In this document: piece by piece, positions 1-4,075 of the stretch
Layout: every line of letters starts with the position of its first letter
Position numbering within the stretch: position 1 is the first letter of the stretch
NCBI GenBank assembly: GCA_050744165.1
Contig: JBOGGN010000475.1
Span: 1-6,174, forward strand
Reading direction: 5' to 3'
Length of the DNA stretch: 6,174 nt
Source: JBOGGN01 sp050744165
GTDB lineage: Bacteria; Actinomycetota; Acidimicrobiia; Acidimicrobiales; Palsa-688
Position numbers and translations under genes: made by a program
The notes under the pieces: generated by a model
What the model was told of the DNA's origin: nothing
Databases searched by the model: none
Seen by the model: only the letters and a program-made list of their open reading frames with translations

Positions 1-119
1 CGGACGGTCGGCGCCTGCTGCGCCCTGGCCACCCGGAACTCCGAGGCGGCGGGGCCCACCAACGCGGCCACGGCGGCCAGCCCGAGCGCCGTCTTCGTGC
101 GTGTAACCATGGCCACCAT
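1..119 (-). CDS. Secreted protein, N-terminal fragment (runs off left edge)
   Basis: This is the first 39 codons of a minus-strand gene cut by the window edge. The translation begins with a basic stretch (VTRTK), then a hydrophobic alanine/leucine/valine core (ALGLAAVAALVG), and reaches a plausible signal peptidase I site around VARA-QQ. That is a standard Sec signal peptide, so the mature protein should be exported. Two in-frame ATGs are possible, at 119-117 and at 110-108. Neither has a strong Shine-Dalgarno sequence, and the coordinates use the upstream one. The mature domain lies outside the window, so no function can be assigned. The gene diverges from the plus-strand gene at 446 across a palindrome-rich gap. 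Confidence 0.6.
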   Translation of the reverse strand, partial: MVAMVTRTKTALGLAAVAALVGPAASEFRVARAQQAPTV

Positions 120-161
120 CTTGTGCGTCGCCGCGGGTGACTGTCGCCAGTCAGGCTCAAG

Positions 162-204
162 GGGCCTGCCGAGGTTGGTCCGAGGTTGTTCCGGGGGCAG
201 GCCC
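162..204. repeat. 9-bp inverted repeat enclosing an 11-bp tandem repeat
   Basis: GGGCCTGCC (162-170) is perfectly complementary to GGCAGGCCC (196-204). The interval between them contains GAGGTTGGTCC (171-181) directly followed by GAGGTTGTTCC (182-192), a tandem pair differing at one base. Such nested symmetry can be a regulator binding site or an RNA hairpin. No known motif is recognised. Confidence 0.5.
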
Positions 205-339
205 GCTAGTGCCGGGTTTGCGCAATGATTGGTTCTGAGCCCATCGGAGCGAGAGGAGGCAGCCAGTTGATGTCCTACCGCTGAGTCCTGCCTCGCCTGT
301 CGCCCGGTCGGGCGAACGATCAACGATGATGCCCACTCG

Positions 340-354
340 CAACTCGGCGAGTTG
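340..354. repeat. 15-bp palindrome CAACTCG-G-CGAGTTG
   Basis: Two perfect 7-bp arms are separated by a single central G, a geometry typical of dimeric regulator operators. It lies about 90 bases upstream of the small DUF1059-type gene. No regulator family can be named from the sequence. Confidence 0.4.
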
Positions 355-391
355 AGGGCCACCGTCCTCGTCGGGGTCTGGCTCAGGCGAG

Positions 392-413
392 GGTGACGCG
401 CTGGCGCGTCACC
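392..413. promoter_or_regulatory. 22-bp palindrome upstream of the 446 gene (possible operator)
   Basis: GGTGACGCG (392-400) and CGCGTCACC (405-413) are perfect 9-bp arms around CTGG. The left arm contains GTGACG (393-398), which could serve as a weak -35 box, with TACTAC (417-422) 18 bases downstream as a weak -10. If so, a protein bound here would block the promoter of the small gene starting at 446. The palindrome is seen directly; the operator role is inferred. Confidence 0.35.
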
Positions 414-445
414 GGCTACTACACGTCAGAAGCTTGAAAGGAAGC

Positions 446-628
446 ATGAGCATGTACGAACACAGTTGTGCCCGCGCCGGTGCCGACGGCTGCGGGTGGT
501 CGACCATCGCCGGCAGTGAGGACGAGCTCCGAGCCAAGCTGGATGAGCACGTGAAGCGCAAGCACCGCGTGCCCGGCGGGCTGAACGACACGATCTACAA
601 CTACCTGCGCCACCTGGCGTCGAGGTAG
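446..628 (+). CDS. DUF1059-type small Cys2His2 protein (Cys-containing form)
   Basis: This 60-residue protein has cysteines at C8 and C16 and histidines at H35 and H40, giving C-x7-C-x18-H-x4-H. An acidic helix (SEDELRAKLDEH) lies between the pairs and a short YNYLRHL helix ends the protein. This is the layout of the DUF1059 family of predicted small metal-binding proteins, which are usually 50-70 residues long. The four residues probably bind a metal, but the cellular role is not established. AAGGAAG (438-444) is the ribosome binding site. ATG446 is very close to it, whereas ATG452, two codons later, has better spacing, so the true start could be 452. A strong hairpin at 664-700 follows. It is the intact Cys relative of the TGA-containing gene at 2786. 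Confidence 0.82.
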   Translation: MSMYEHSCARAGADGCGWSTIAGSEDELRAKLDEHVKRKHRVPGGLNDTIYNYLRHLASR

Positions 629-663
629 GGCTCGCCCAGAGCTCTTGTCGATCGAGCGCTTGT

Positions 664-700
664 CGGTGGGCGGCCCCCGGCATTCCGGGGCTGTCCACCG
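664..700 (+). terminator. Strong hairpin downstream of the 446 gene, no U-tract
   Basis: The outer arms CGGTGG (664-669) and CCACCG (695-700) pair. The middle of the stem continues with G-T and C-G pairs, and the inner arms CCCCGG (675-680) and CCGGGG (685-690) close a CATT loop, leaving one bulged C at 674. This gives about 16 base pairs, starting 36 bases after the stop codon at 628. No run of T follows, so it may be a non-canonical actinobacterial terminator or an mRNA 3'-end stabiliser. Confidence 0.45.
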
Positions 701-745
701 TCGGCTGGTTGGCCCTGAAGACCGCCCTGGAGGTTGCGACCCCAG

Positions 746-1039
746 GTGGCTGCGATCAGCGACGAGTCCGTCAAGACGAGAGCGGCGGCCACGACGGTGG
801 GGGCGGTGCTCGCCATCGCCTGGTCGTACCTGGCGCTGATCGCCTGGCACCGGTCGCATCAGTACCCGCTGACCAACGTCCCGGTGACCAACCTTGCCGA
901 GTTGCTCGTCTCGCTGCCGGTCATCGCACCGGCCGCGGCGTGGCTGGTGGCCGGCCGCGAACCGCAAGCCATCGGCCACCACAGACTCCACAGCCGGCGA
1001 CTGCGCTGCTTCGACGGCGCTACTGGAAAAGCTGCTTGA
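746..1039 (+). CDS. Small two-helix membrane protein, unknown function
   Basis: A 97-residue protein if started at GTG746, with GGAGG at 729-733 twelve bases upstream. A TTG start at 734 abuts that site with no spacing and is less likely. Two hydrophobic stretches are visible, at about residues 15-34 (TTVGAVLAIAWSYLALIAW) and 50-69 (AELLVSLPVIAPAAAWLVA). They are joined by a polar loop containing HRSHQYPLTN. The C-terminus is basic and His/Arg-rich. I do not recognise the family. The last 20 bases overlap the tail of the minus-strand remnant at 1020-1196. The hydrophobic pattern is the main evidence that it is real. Confidence 0.5.
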   Translation: MAAISDESVKTRAAATTVGAVLAIAWSYLALIAWHRSHQYPLTNVPVTNLAELLVSLPVIAPAAAWLVAGREPQAIGHHRLHSRRLRCFDGATGKAA

Positions 1040-1196
1040 TGTCGGTCTCGGCGGCCTTGCGCATCCGCTTCAGGAACGGCCCCATCGCCTTCTGGTCGCC
1101 GTTCAGCACGGCGTCATAGCCTTTGCGGTCCTCGGTGCGCAGCTTGTCGAGATTGAAGTTGGACGGCCGCGGTGGCGATAGGGGGACGTGTTCCTT
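1020..1196 (-). pseudogene. Start-less minus-strand coding remnant (C-terminal fragment)
   Basis: Between TGA at 1199-1197 and TAG at 1022-1020, the minus strand has an open frame of 58 codons. From about 1160 down to the stop, nearly every third base is G or C and the composition is that of a soluble helical protein (NLDKLRTEDRKGY, FLKRMRKAAETDIKQLFQ). No ATG, GTG or TTG lies near the beginning of this stretch; the first in-frame start would be a GTG leaving only about 29 residues. Another minus frame just upstream also reads plausibly (ELIGLRKLKG). I interpret it as the 3' remnant of a gene broken by a frameshift or deletion, possibly when the neighbouring hydrolase region arrived. An uncalled short gene with a non-standard start is the alternative. 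Confidence 0.4.
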
Positions 1197-1271
1197 TCAG
1201 CTTGCGCAGGCCGATGAGTTCCGAGCAGCGCAGTCGTCAGTACCGGGCAGGAAGTTCACGAAGGAGCGCAC

Positions 1272-2138
1272 ATGACCGAGCCGAGCACACACACCCTCGA
1301 CGTCCCCGGCGCCGTGTTGGCGTACGACGTCCATGAGCCCGCGACCCCGAGCAACAAGCGCCCGCTCTTTATCTTCGGCTCGCCGATGGGCGCCTCGGGC
1401 TTCGAGCAGCTCGTTGGTCATTTCACGGACCGCACGGTCATCGCCTACGACCCCCGGGGCATGGAACGCAGCACCCGTGAGCCCGCCAGCGAGCTCACGG
1501 CGGAGGTGCACGCCGACGACTACCACCGCGTCGTCGAGGCCGTCGGGCTCGGGACGGTGGACGCGTTCGGGTCGAGCGGCGGCGCGATGTGCGGCCTGCA
1601 CTGGGTGATTGCCCACCCCAAGGACGTCCGCACCTTCGTCGCACACGAGCCACCGGTGATCACCCTGCTCGAGGACAGTCAGATCGCGACCAAGGTGAAC
1701 GCCGACATCGTCGACACCTACCAGCGCGATGGCTTCGGCCCAGCCATGGCGAAGTTCATCCAGCTGGTCATGCACCAGGGCCTGCTCCCCGACGACTACC
1801 TGGACGGGCCGGCGCCGGACCCCGCGCAATTCGGTCTCCCCACCGTGGACGACGGCTCCCGGAATGACCTGCTGCTGAGTGGCAACCTCGCCATGCCGCC
1901 GTTCGAGCCCGACGCGGAGGCCCTGCGGGCGTCGTCGGTGCGCATCGTGCCCGCCATCGGCGCCTTGGGCGCGGGCGGATTGGCTCGACGCGGTGGTGAG
2001 GCGGTCGCCCGCCTGCTCGGCGTCGAGCCGGTGATCTTCCCTGGCGACCACGGCGGCTTCGCTGCCAACCCGTGGTCCCCCGGCAACGACCCGGCCGCGT
2101 TCGCCGCCAAGCTCCGCGAGGTGCTCGCCGACGACTGA
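1272..2138 (+). CDS. Alpha/beta hydrolase fold protein
   Basis: This 288-residue cytoplasmic protein begins at ATG1272 with AAGGAG at 1261-1266. The fold's landmarks are in order: strand plus oxyanion-type loop IFGSPMGASGF (about 34-43), the YDPRG turn (59-63), nucleophile elbow FGSSGGA with the nucleophile S102, the HEPP motif after the following strand (about 125-128), and the catalytic His in FPGDHGGF (H260). Family knowledge predicts a serine hydrolase acting on an ester or similar bond; the substrate cannot be inferred. The oxyanion loop is GSPMG rather than the common HG form. The usual acidic residue after the late strand (IVPAIGALGAGG) is not obvious, so the third triad member is uncertain. 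There is no signal peptide. It appears monocistronic, with a hairpin at 2154-2172. Confidence 0.9.
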   Translation: MTEPSTHTLDVPGAVLAYDVHEPATPSNKRPLFIFGSPMGASGFEQLVGHFTDRTVIAYDPRGMERSTREPASELTAEVHADDYHRVVEAVGLGTVDAFGSSGGAMCGLHWVIAHPKDVRTFVAHEPPVITLLEDSQIATKVNADIVDTYQRDGFGPAMAKFIQLVMHQGLLPDDYLDGPAPDPAQFGLPTVDDGSRNDLLLSGNLAMPPFEPDAEALRASSVRIVPAIGALGAGGLARRGGEAVARLLGVEPVIFPGDHGGFAANPWSPGNDPAAFAAKLREVLADD

Positions 2139-2153
2139 CCACGGGTGTCGGGT

Positions 2154-2172
2154 CGGGCCTGAGGAGGGCCCG
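2154..2172 (+). terminator. Hairpin after the hydrolase gene
   Basis: CGGGCC (2154-2159) pairs with GGCCCG (2167-2172). An additional T-G pair leaves a 5-base GAGGA loop. It lies 15 bases after the hydrolase stop and is followed by a modestly T-rich stretch (GGCTTCTTG), so it may terminate the hydrolase transcript. Confidence 0.4.
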
Positions 2173-2181
2173 GACGGCTTC

Positions 2182-2210
2182 TTGACGTCACTGCCCCCAA
2201 CCGGAATAGT
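2182..2210 (+). promoter_or_regulatory. Sigma70-type promoter for the 2271-2995 unit
   Basis: TTGACG (2182-2187, five of six matches to the -35 consensus) and AATAGT (2205-2210, four of six to the -10 consensus) are separated by exactly 17 bases. Transcription would start near 2217, giving a leader of about 50 bases before ATG2271. It lies just after the hydrolase hairpin, so the two downstream genes probably form an independent transcription unit. Confidence 0.5.
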
Positions 2211-2260
2211 CCCCCGCAAGGCCCGGTTTGCTTGGACAGAGACACTGCATCGCTCGTCAC

Positions 2261-2265
2261 GGAGG
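2261..2265 (+). promoter_or_regulatory. Shine-Dalgarno GGAGG setting the start at ATG2271
   Basis: GGAGG sits five bases before ATG2271. This ideal spacing favours ATG2271 over the in-frame TTG at 2232, which would place this site inside the coding region. Confidence 0.7.
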
Positions 2266-2270
2266 TGCCG

Positions 2271-2843
2271 ATGGCCGAGGACCTGCCTGAACCGTCCGGA
2301 GCGGTGCGGTCGGGTCCGGGCGACGAGGACGCTCCCCCCGAAGACGCCATCCTGGGCGCGATTGGCCCCGCTCCAGGTCTCCGCTCCAGGCCACCGAACC
2401 TGCCGGGTTACCGCCTGCGGCGGGCCATCGAAGGCAGCCAACGGTTTCGATGCGACACCCCGATCGGGCGGATCTTCCACGCCGGCACGTCCTCCTACCG
2501 GGAGATGGCGCCCGTCAATGCCGTCCACATCACCCTTGACGGCAACCGGATCTCTGCCCACGTCGACGAGGTGTCGCCGCTTACAAAGGACATCCGGGGA
2601 AGGACGCACTATTCGTTGGCCCGGGCCTTCGTCCACACGTTCTACGCCCTCGAGGGCGACCTCGGCCGCCGTCTTCGGAGAAACAACGGGGGGCAGCGCT
2701 GCAACCTCGATTGCGAGATGGTGTGGGTCGATGATGACGCCGTCGTCGAATTTCTTTGCGTCAAACTGAACTCCGAGGAGGCAGCATGCCCTACGTGTTC
2801 AGATGAAAAGACGTTTCTGCCACCTGCAGTTGGCAGGGAGTAG
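2271..2843 (+). CDS. Hypothetical protein, 190 residues, overlaps the next gene
   Basis: I do not recognise this protein. The first 40 or so residues are acidic and Pro/Gly-rich and are likely disordered. From about residue 43 (PPNLPGYRLRRAIEG) a folded domain is suggested, with strands AVHITLDGNRISAHVD, a helix HYSLARAFVHTFYALEGDL, and a final strand MVWVDDDAVVEFLCVKL. There is no signal peptide or membrane segment, so it is probably cytoplasmic. The last 19 residues (after LNSEEA) are encoded in the overlap with the TGA-containing DUF1059-type gene, are relatively AT-rich at third positions, and include a CPTC motif. This tail may be a run-on past an ancestral stop. The overlap is 58 bases, far longer than usual translational coupling. 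Confidence 0.65.
   Translation: MAEDLPEPSGAVRSGPGDEDAPPEDAILGAIGPAPGLRSRPPNLPGYRLRRAIEGSQRFRCDTPIGRIFHAGTSSYREMAPVNAVHITLDGNRISAHVDEVSPLTKDIRGRTHYSLARAFVHTFYALEGDLGRRLRRNNGGQRCNLDCEMVWVDDDAVVEFLCVKLNSEEAACPTCSDEKTFLPPAVGRE
2775..2781 (+). promoter_or_regulatory. Strong Shine-Dalgarno GAGGAGG for the TGA-containing gene
   Basis: GAGGAGG lies four bases before ATG2786, inside the end of the upstream gene. Such a strong initiation signal would be pointless for the six-residue peptide that would result if the TGA at 2804-2806 were an ordinary stop. It is therefore evidence that the frame beyond the TGA is, or recently was, translated. Confidence 0.7.
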
Positions 2844-2995
2844 CCGACTCCGAGGAAGCACTTCTCGAAAAGATCGTCGAGCACGTCCGGACGATCCACC
2901 ACACCGAGACGAGCGACAGCCGGCGGGCGTATTTGAAATGGTTCATCAGAAAGGAACAACGGCTGGGCGATCGGTCACAATCCCAATGGTACTGA
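2786..2995 (+). CDS. DUF1059-type small protein with in-frame TGA at the conserved Cys: candidate selenoprotein
   Basis: From ATG2786 the frame reads MPYVFR, then TGA (2804-2806), then KDVSATCSW and onward to a second TGA at 2993-2995, 69 codons in all. With the TGA read as Sec or Cys, the pattern is U7-x6-C14-x18-H33-x4-H38. The C-x18-H-x4-H spacing is identical to that of the relative at 446-628. DUF1059 proteins typically open with a hydrophobic strand followed by C-[KR]-D and a second Cys seven residues on, so the TGA replaces precisely the first conserved cysteine. No in-frame ATG or GTG follows that could rescue the domain. Composition is about 54% G+C, lower than its surroundings, which may indicate recent acquisition. 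A hairpin suited to a SECIS follows the TGA. It shares a promoter with the 2271 gene and ends five bases before a terminator hairpin. Alternatives are a nonsense-mutated pseudogene or a sequencing error. The family call is firm; selenocysteine is inferred. Confidence 0.65.
2811..2841 (+). promoter_or_regulatory. Candidate bacterial SECIS hairpin just after the in-frame TGA
   Basis: TTTCTGCCA (2814-2822) pairs with TGGCAGGGA (2831-2839), giving nine contiguous pairs including two G-U. AC (2811-2812) and GT (2840-2841) add two more below a bulged G2813. The loop is CCTGCAGT, starting 16 bases after the TGA, at the short edge of the range reported for bacterial SECIS elements. Those elements usually have a G among the first two loop bases. 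That holds only if C2824 pairs with G2829 above a C-T mismatch, leaving a TGCA loop. The hairpin lies in a relatively AT-rich stretch, but a chance hairpin cannot be excluded: the Cys relative also has a GC hairpin at 471-496. Confidence 0.5.
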
Positions 2996-3000
2996 AATAA

Positions 3001-3037
3001 GCCCGGCAACTGAGGGCGTCCCCCTCAGTTGCCGGGC
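3001..3037. terminator. Perfect 16-bp bidirectional terminator hairpin
   Basis: Positions 3001-3016 (starting GCCCGGCAAC) and 3022-3037 (ending GTTGCCGGGC) are perfectly complementary around a CGTCC loop. Read on the minus strand, the stem is followed by TTATTT, a short U-tract that terminates the Rpf-like gene whose stop is at 3047. On the plus strand it lies five bases after the stop of the DUF1059-type gene, but without a U-tract. It therefore serves the two convergent units. Confidence 0.88.
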
Positions 3038-3046
3038 AATGTACTG

Positions 3047-3745
3047 CTACACGCCGCAGAGGCCGGCGGTCGACCACTGGCCCCACCCCGACCGCTGCTG
3101 CAGCTCTTGGGCCATGGCATCTTGCACGGCCGGAGGGGCTTGGTTGGGGTAGCCGGTTCCTCCGAGGCTCAGCCACGTCGCCTCCAAGAACTGGTAGGCG
3201 CCGTAGTACCCGTTACCGGTGTTGTCCGCGTAATTGTCGCTGGACTCCCGTTGGCGGATACAGGCCCAGACGCCGCCGAGCGAGGCGCCATTGCTATCCA
3301 CCGGCGCCGAGGTTGCGACCGCCGTGGGTCCAGGTGACGGTGCCGGTGTCGTGGCAGGCCCCGGTGGCGCCGGATCTGGTGCCGGAGCCGGTGGTGGAGC
3401 CGGTGGCGGCGGCTTCGGAGCCGGGACCGGTGGTGCCGGTGTTGACGCGAACCCCGGCGGAGACGCCGCCGCCGACGGCACAGCGACAGCAAGGGTCGGG
3501 TTGAAGCGCGCCGAATGGAGCACACCCGGGGGCGCCGGAGCCACAAGGGCCATCAGCGTGTAGTGCGGGTGGGTACGGCCCGGGGCCGCTCCCGCGTGCT
3601 TGGTTGTTCGTGTCGGGGGCCGGAGACTTCCCGGACCGGATTGGGCTAGGGACACAGTCGTCGGGCTGGAGCCCGGCGCGACAAGGGCGGCACACATGCC
3701 GCCCAAGGTGACTGCAGAAAAGACAAGCCGTGCTCGTCCTCGCAT
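3047..3745 (-). CDS. Secreted Rpf-like transglycosylase (resuscitation-promoting factor domain)
   Basis: A 232-residue exported protein that should cleave cell-wall peptidoglycan; Rpf proteins of actinobacteria promote growth or exit from dormancy. Residues 1 to about 35 form a signal peptide (RGRARL, hydrophobic core, cleavage near SLAQS). Residues of about 37-155 are a low-complexity Pro/Ala/Thr linker, densest at about 103-140, which likely spans the envelope. The catalytic domain fills about 158-232: WACIRQRESSDNY contains the catalytic Glu, E167, followed by NTGNGYYGAYQF and the closing GWGQWSTAGLCGV. C162 and C230 are placed to form the disulfide typical of Rpf folds. ATG3745 is preceded by GAGGAG six bases upstream. 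The leader is long and structured, and the shared terminator at 3001-3037 follows the stop. No LysM or G5 domain is seen. Confidence 0.9.
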   Translation of the reverse strand: MRGRARLVFSAVTLGGMCAALVAPGSSPTTVSLAQSGPGSLRPPTRTTKHAGAAPGRTHPHYTLMALVAPAPPGVLHSARFNPTLAVAVPSAAASPPGFASTPAPPVPAPKPPPPAPPPAPAPDPAPPGPATTPAPSPGPTAVATSAPVDSNGASLGGVWACIRQRESSDNYADNTGNGYYGAYQFLEATWLSLGGTGYPNQAPPAVQDAMAQELQQRSGWGQWSTAGLCGV

Positions 3746-3805
3746 ATTCGACTCCTCGGGTCGTGCGCCCTTTGGTGGGCGTCGTGCTCTGGTGCTGTCA
3801 CGTGC

Positions 3806-3838
3806 GAGCGAAGCCGTGCTGCCACGGCAACTACGCTC
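3806..3838 (-). promoter_or_regulatory. Composite hairpin in the leader of the Rpf-like gene
   Basis: On the minus strand GAGCG (3838-3834) pairs with CGCTC (3810-3806). After a small asymmetric internal loop, GCCGTG (3828-3823) pairs with CACGGC (3818-3813) around a GCAG tetraloop, giving eleven perfect pairs in total. It sits 60 bases upstream of the start codon. Actinobacterial rpf genes are often preceded by c-di-AMP (ydaO) riboswitches, but the conserved ydaO boxes are not visible here. This is recorded as an unassigned structured leader element. Confidence 0.4.
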
Positions 3839-4003
3839 TCAGTGCTAGGTGATACTCCTCCTTCCCTGTAAAGATTAGGGGACTTTAAGCGATCGCCGCA
3901 CACTGCCTTGACCATTGTGACCGTCGACCGGCCGCCCGACGCCACCCGGATGGCGAGGAAAACGGGCGGTTACCTGCGGATATGGTAGTTTCCGACGACA
4001 AAC

Positions 4004-4046
4004 AAAAAAACGTCTTCGAGCACCCAATCGGAGGGCCGATTTGACG
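4004..4046 (-). terminator. Terminator-like structure after the peroxidase gene
   Basis: On the minus strand CGTC (4046-4043) pairs with GACG (4014-4011). They enclose a perfect hairpin, AATCGG (4041-4036) with CCGATT (4031-4026) around CCCT, and seven T residues (4010-4004) follow immediately. It starts 30 bases after the peroxidase stop. The unpaired bases between the two stems make it weaker than a classic intrinsic terminator, but the U-tract position is right. Confidence 0.45.
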
Positions 4047-4075
4047 CCTTCTGGTGCTGTTCTGATCCGGTCCCC

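Larger units (their letters stand above)
120..445. other. Gene-free divergent intergenic region with several palindromes
   Basis: About 325 bases lie between the divergent genes at 119 (minus) and 446 (plus). I see no convincing coding frame. The region holds a 9-bp inverted repeat (162-170 with 196-204) enclosing an 11-bp tandem repeat, a short hairpin CGCCC-GGTC-GGGCG (301-314), a 15-bp palindrome (340-354) and a 22-bp palindrome (392-413) just upstream of the 446 gene. It is the natural place for promoters of both flanking genes. Confidence 0.5.
3746..4075 (-). other. Long intergenic region and leader of the Rpf-like gene
   Basis: These 330 bases separate the peroxidase stop from the Rpf-like start on the minus strand. 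Reading down the minus strand, they hold a terminator-like structure (4004-4046), an AT-richer stretch (about 3975-4010), an orphan perfect Shine-Dalgarno AAGGAGG (3863-3857) with no usable start codon after it, a composite hairpin (3838-3806) and the true GAGGAG of the Rpf-like gene. I find no convincing coding frame. A faint promoter (TTGTTT, 17 bases, TATCCG near 4003-3976) is possible but weak. Confidence 0.5.

Noticed and set aside
471..496. Hairpin after the Cys codon of the 446 gene as a relic SECIS
   Set aside because: CCCGC-GCCG pairs with CGGC-GCGGG, but the loop starts only 10 bases after TGT and GC-rich hairpins are frequent here; it is better used as a caution for the SECIS claim.
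1197..2636. A 479-codon open frame on the minus strand
   Set aside because: It lies antisense to the hydrolase and the 2271 gene, is rich in Arg/Gly/Val/His without domain motifs, and is a typical high-GC antisense artefact.
2182..2769. A 195-codon plus-strand frame overlapping the 2271 gene
   Set aside because: Its translation is Ser/Thr/Arg/Pro-rich and lacks a ribosome binding site, whereas the 2271 frame has GGAGG at ideal spacing and balanced composition.
2804..2806. Reassignment of TGA as a normal sense codon (code 4 or 25)
   Set aside because: TGA terminates the hydrolase, the 746 membrane gene, the peroxidase and the TGA-containing gene itself, so it is used as a stop in this genome.
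3294..3504. Repetitive GGTGCCGGAGCC-like tracts as a tandem repeat element
   Set aside because: They simply encode the Pro/Ala-rich linker of the Rpf-like protein on the minus strand.
3746..3960. ydaO (c-di-AMP) riboswitch in front of the Rpf-like gene
   Set aside because: The context is suggestive and a CGCTTAAA...ACAGGGA stretch is vaguely similar, but the conserved GGGGGACCCA, GGGGTGAAT and CCGTCAGCTAAC boxes are missing.
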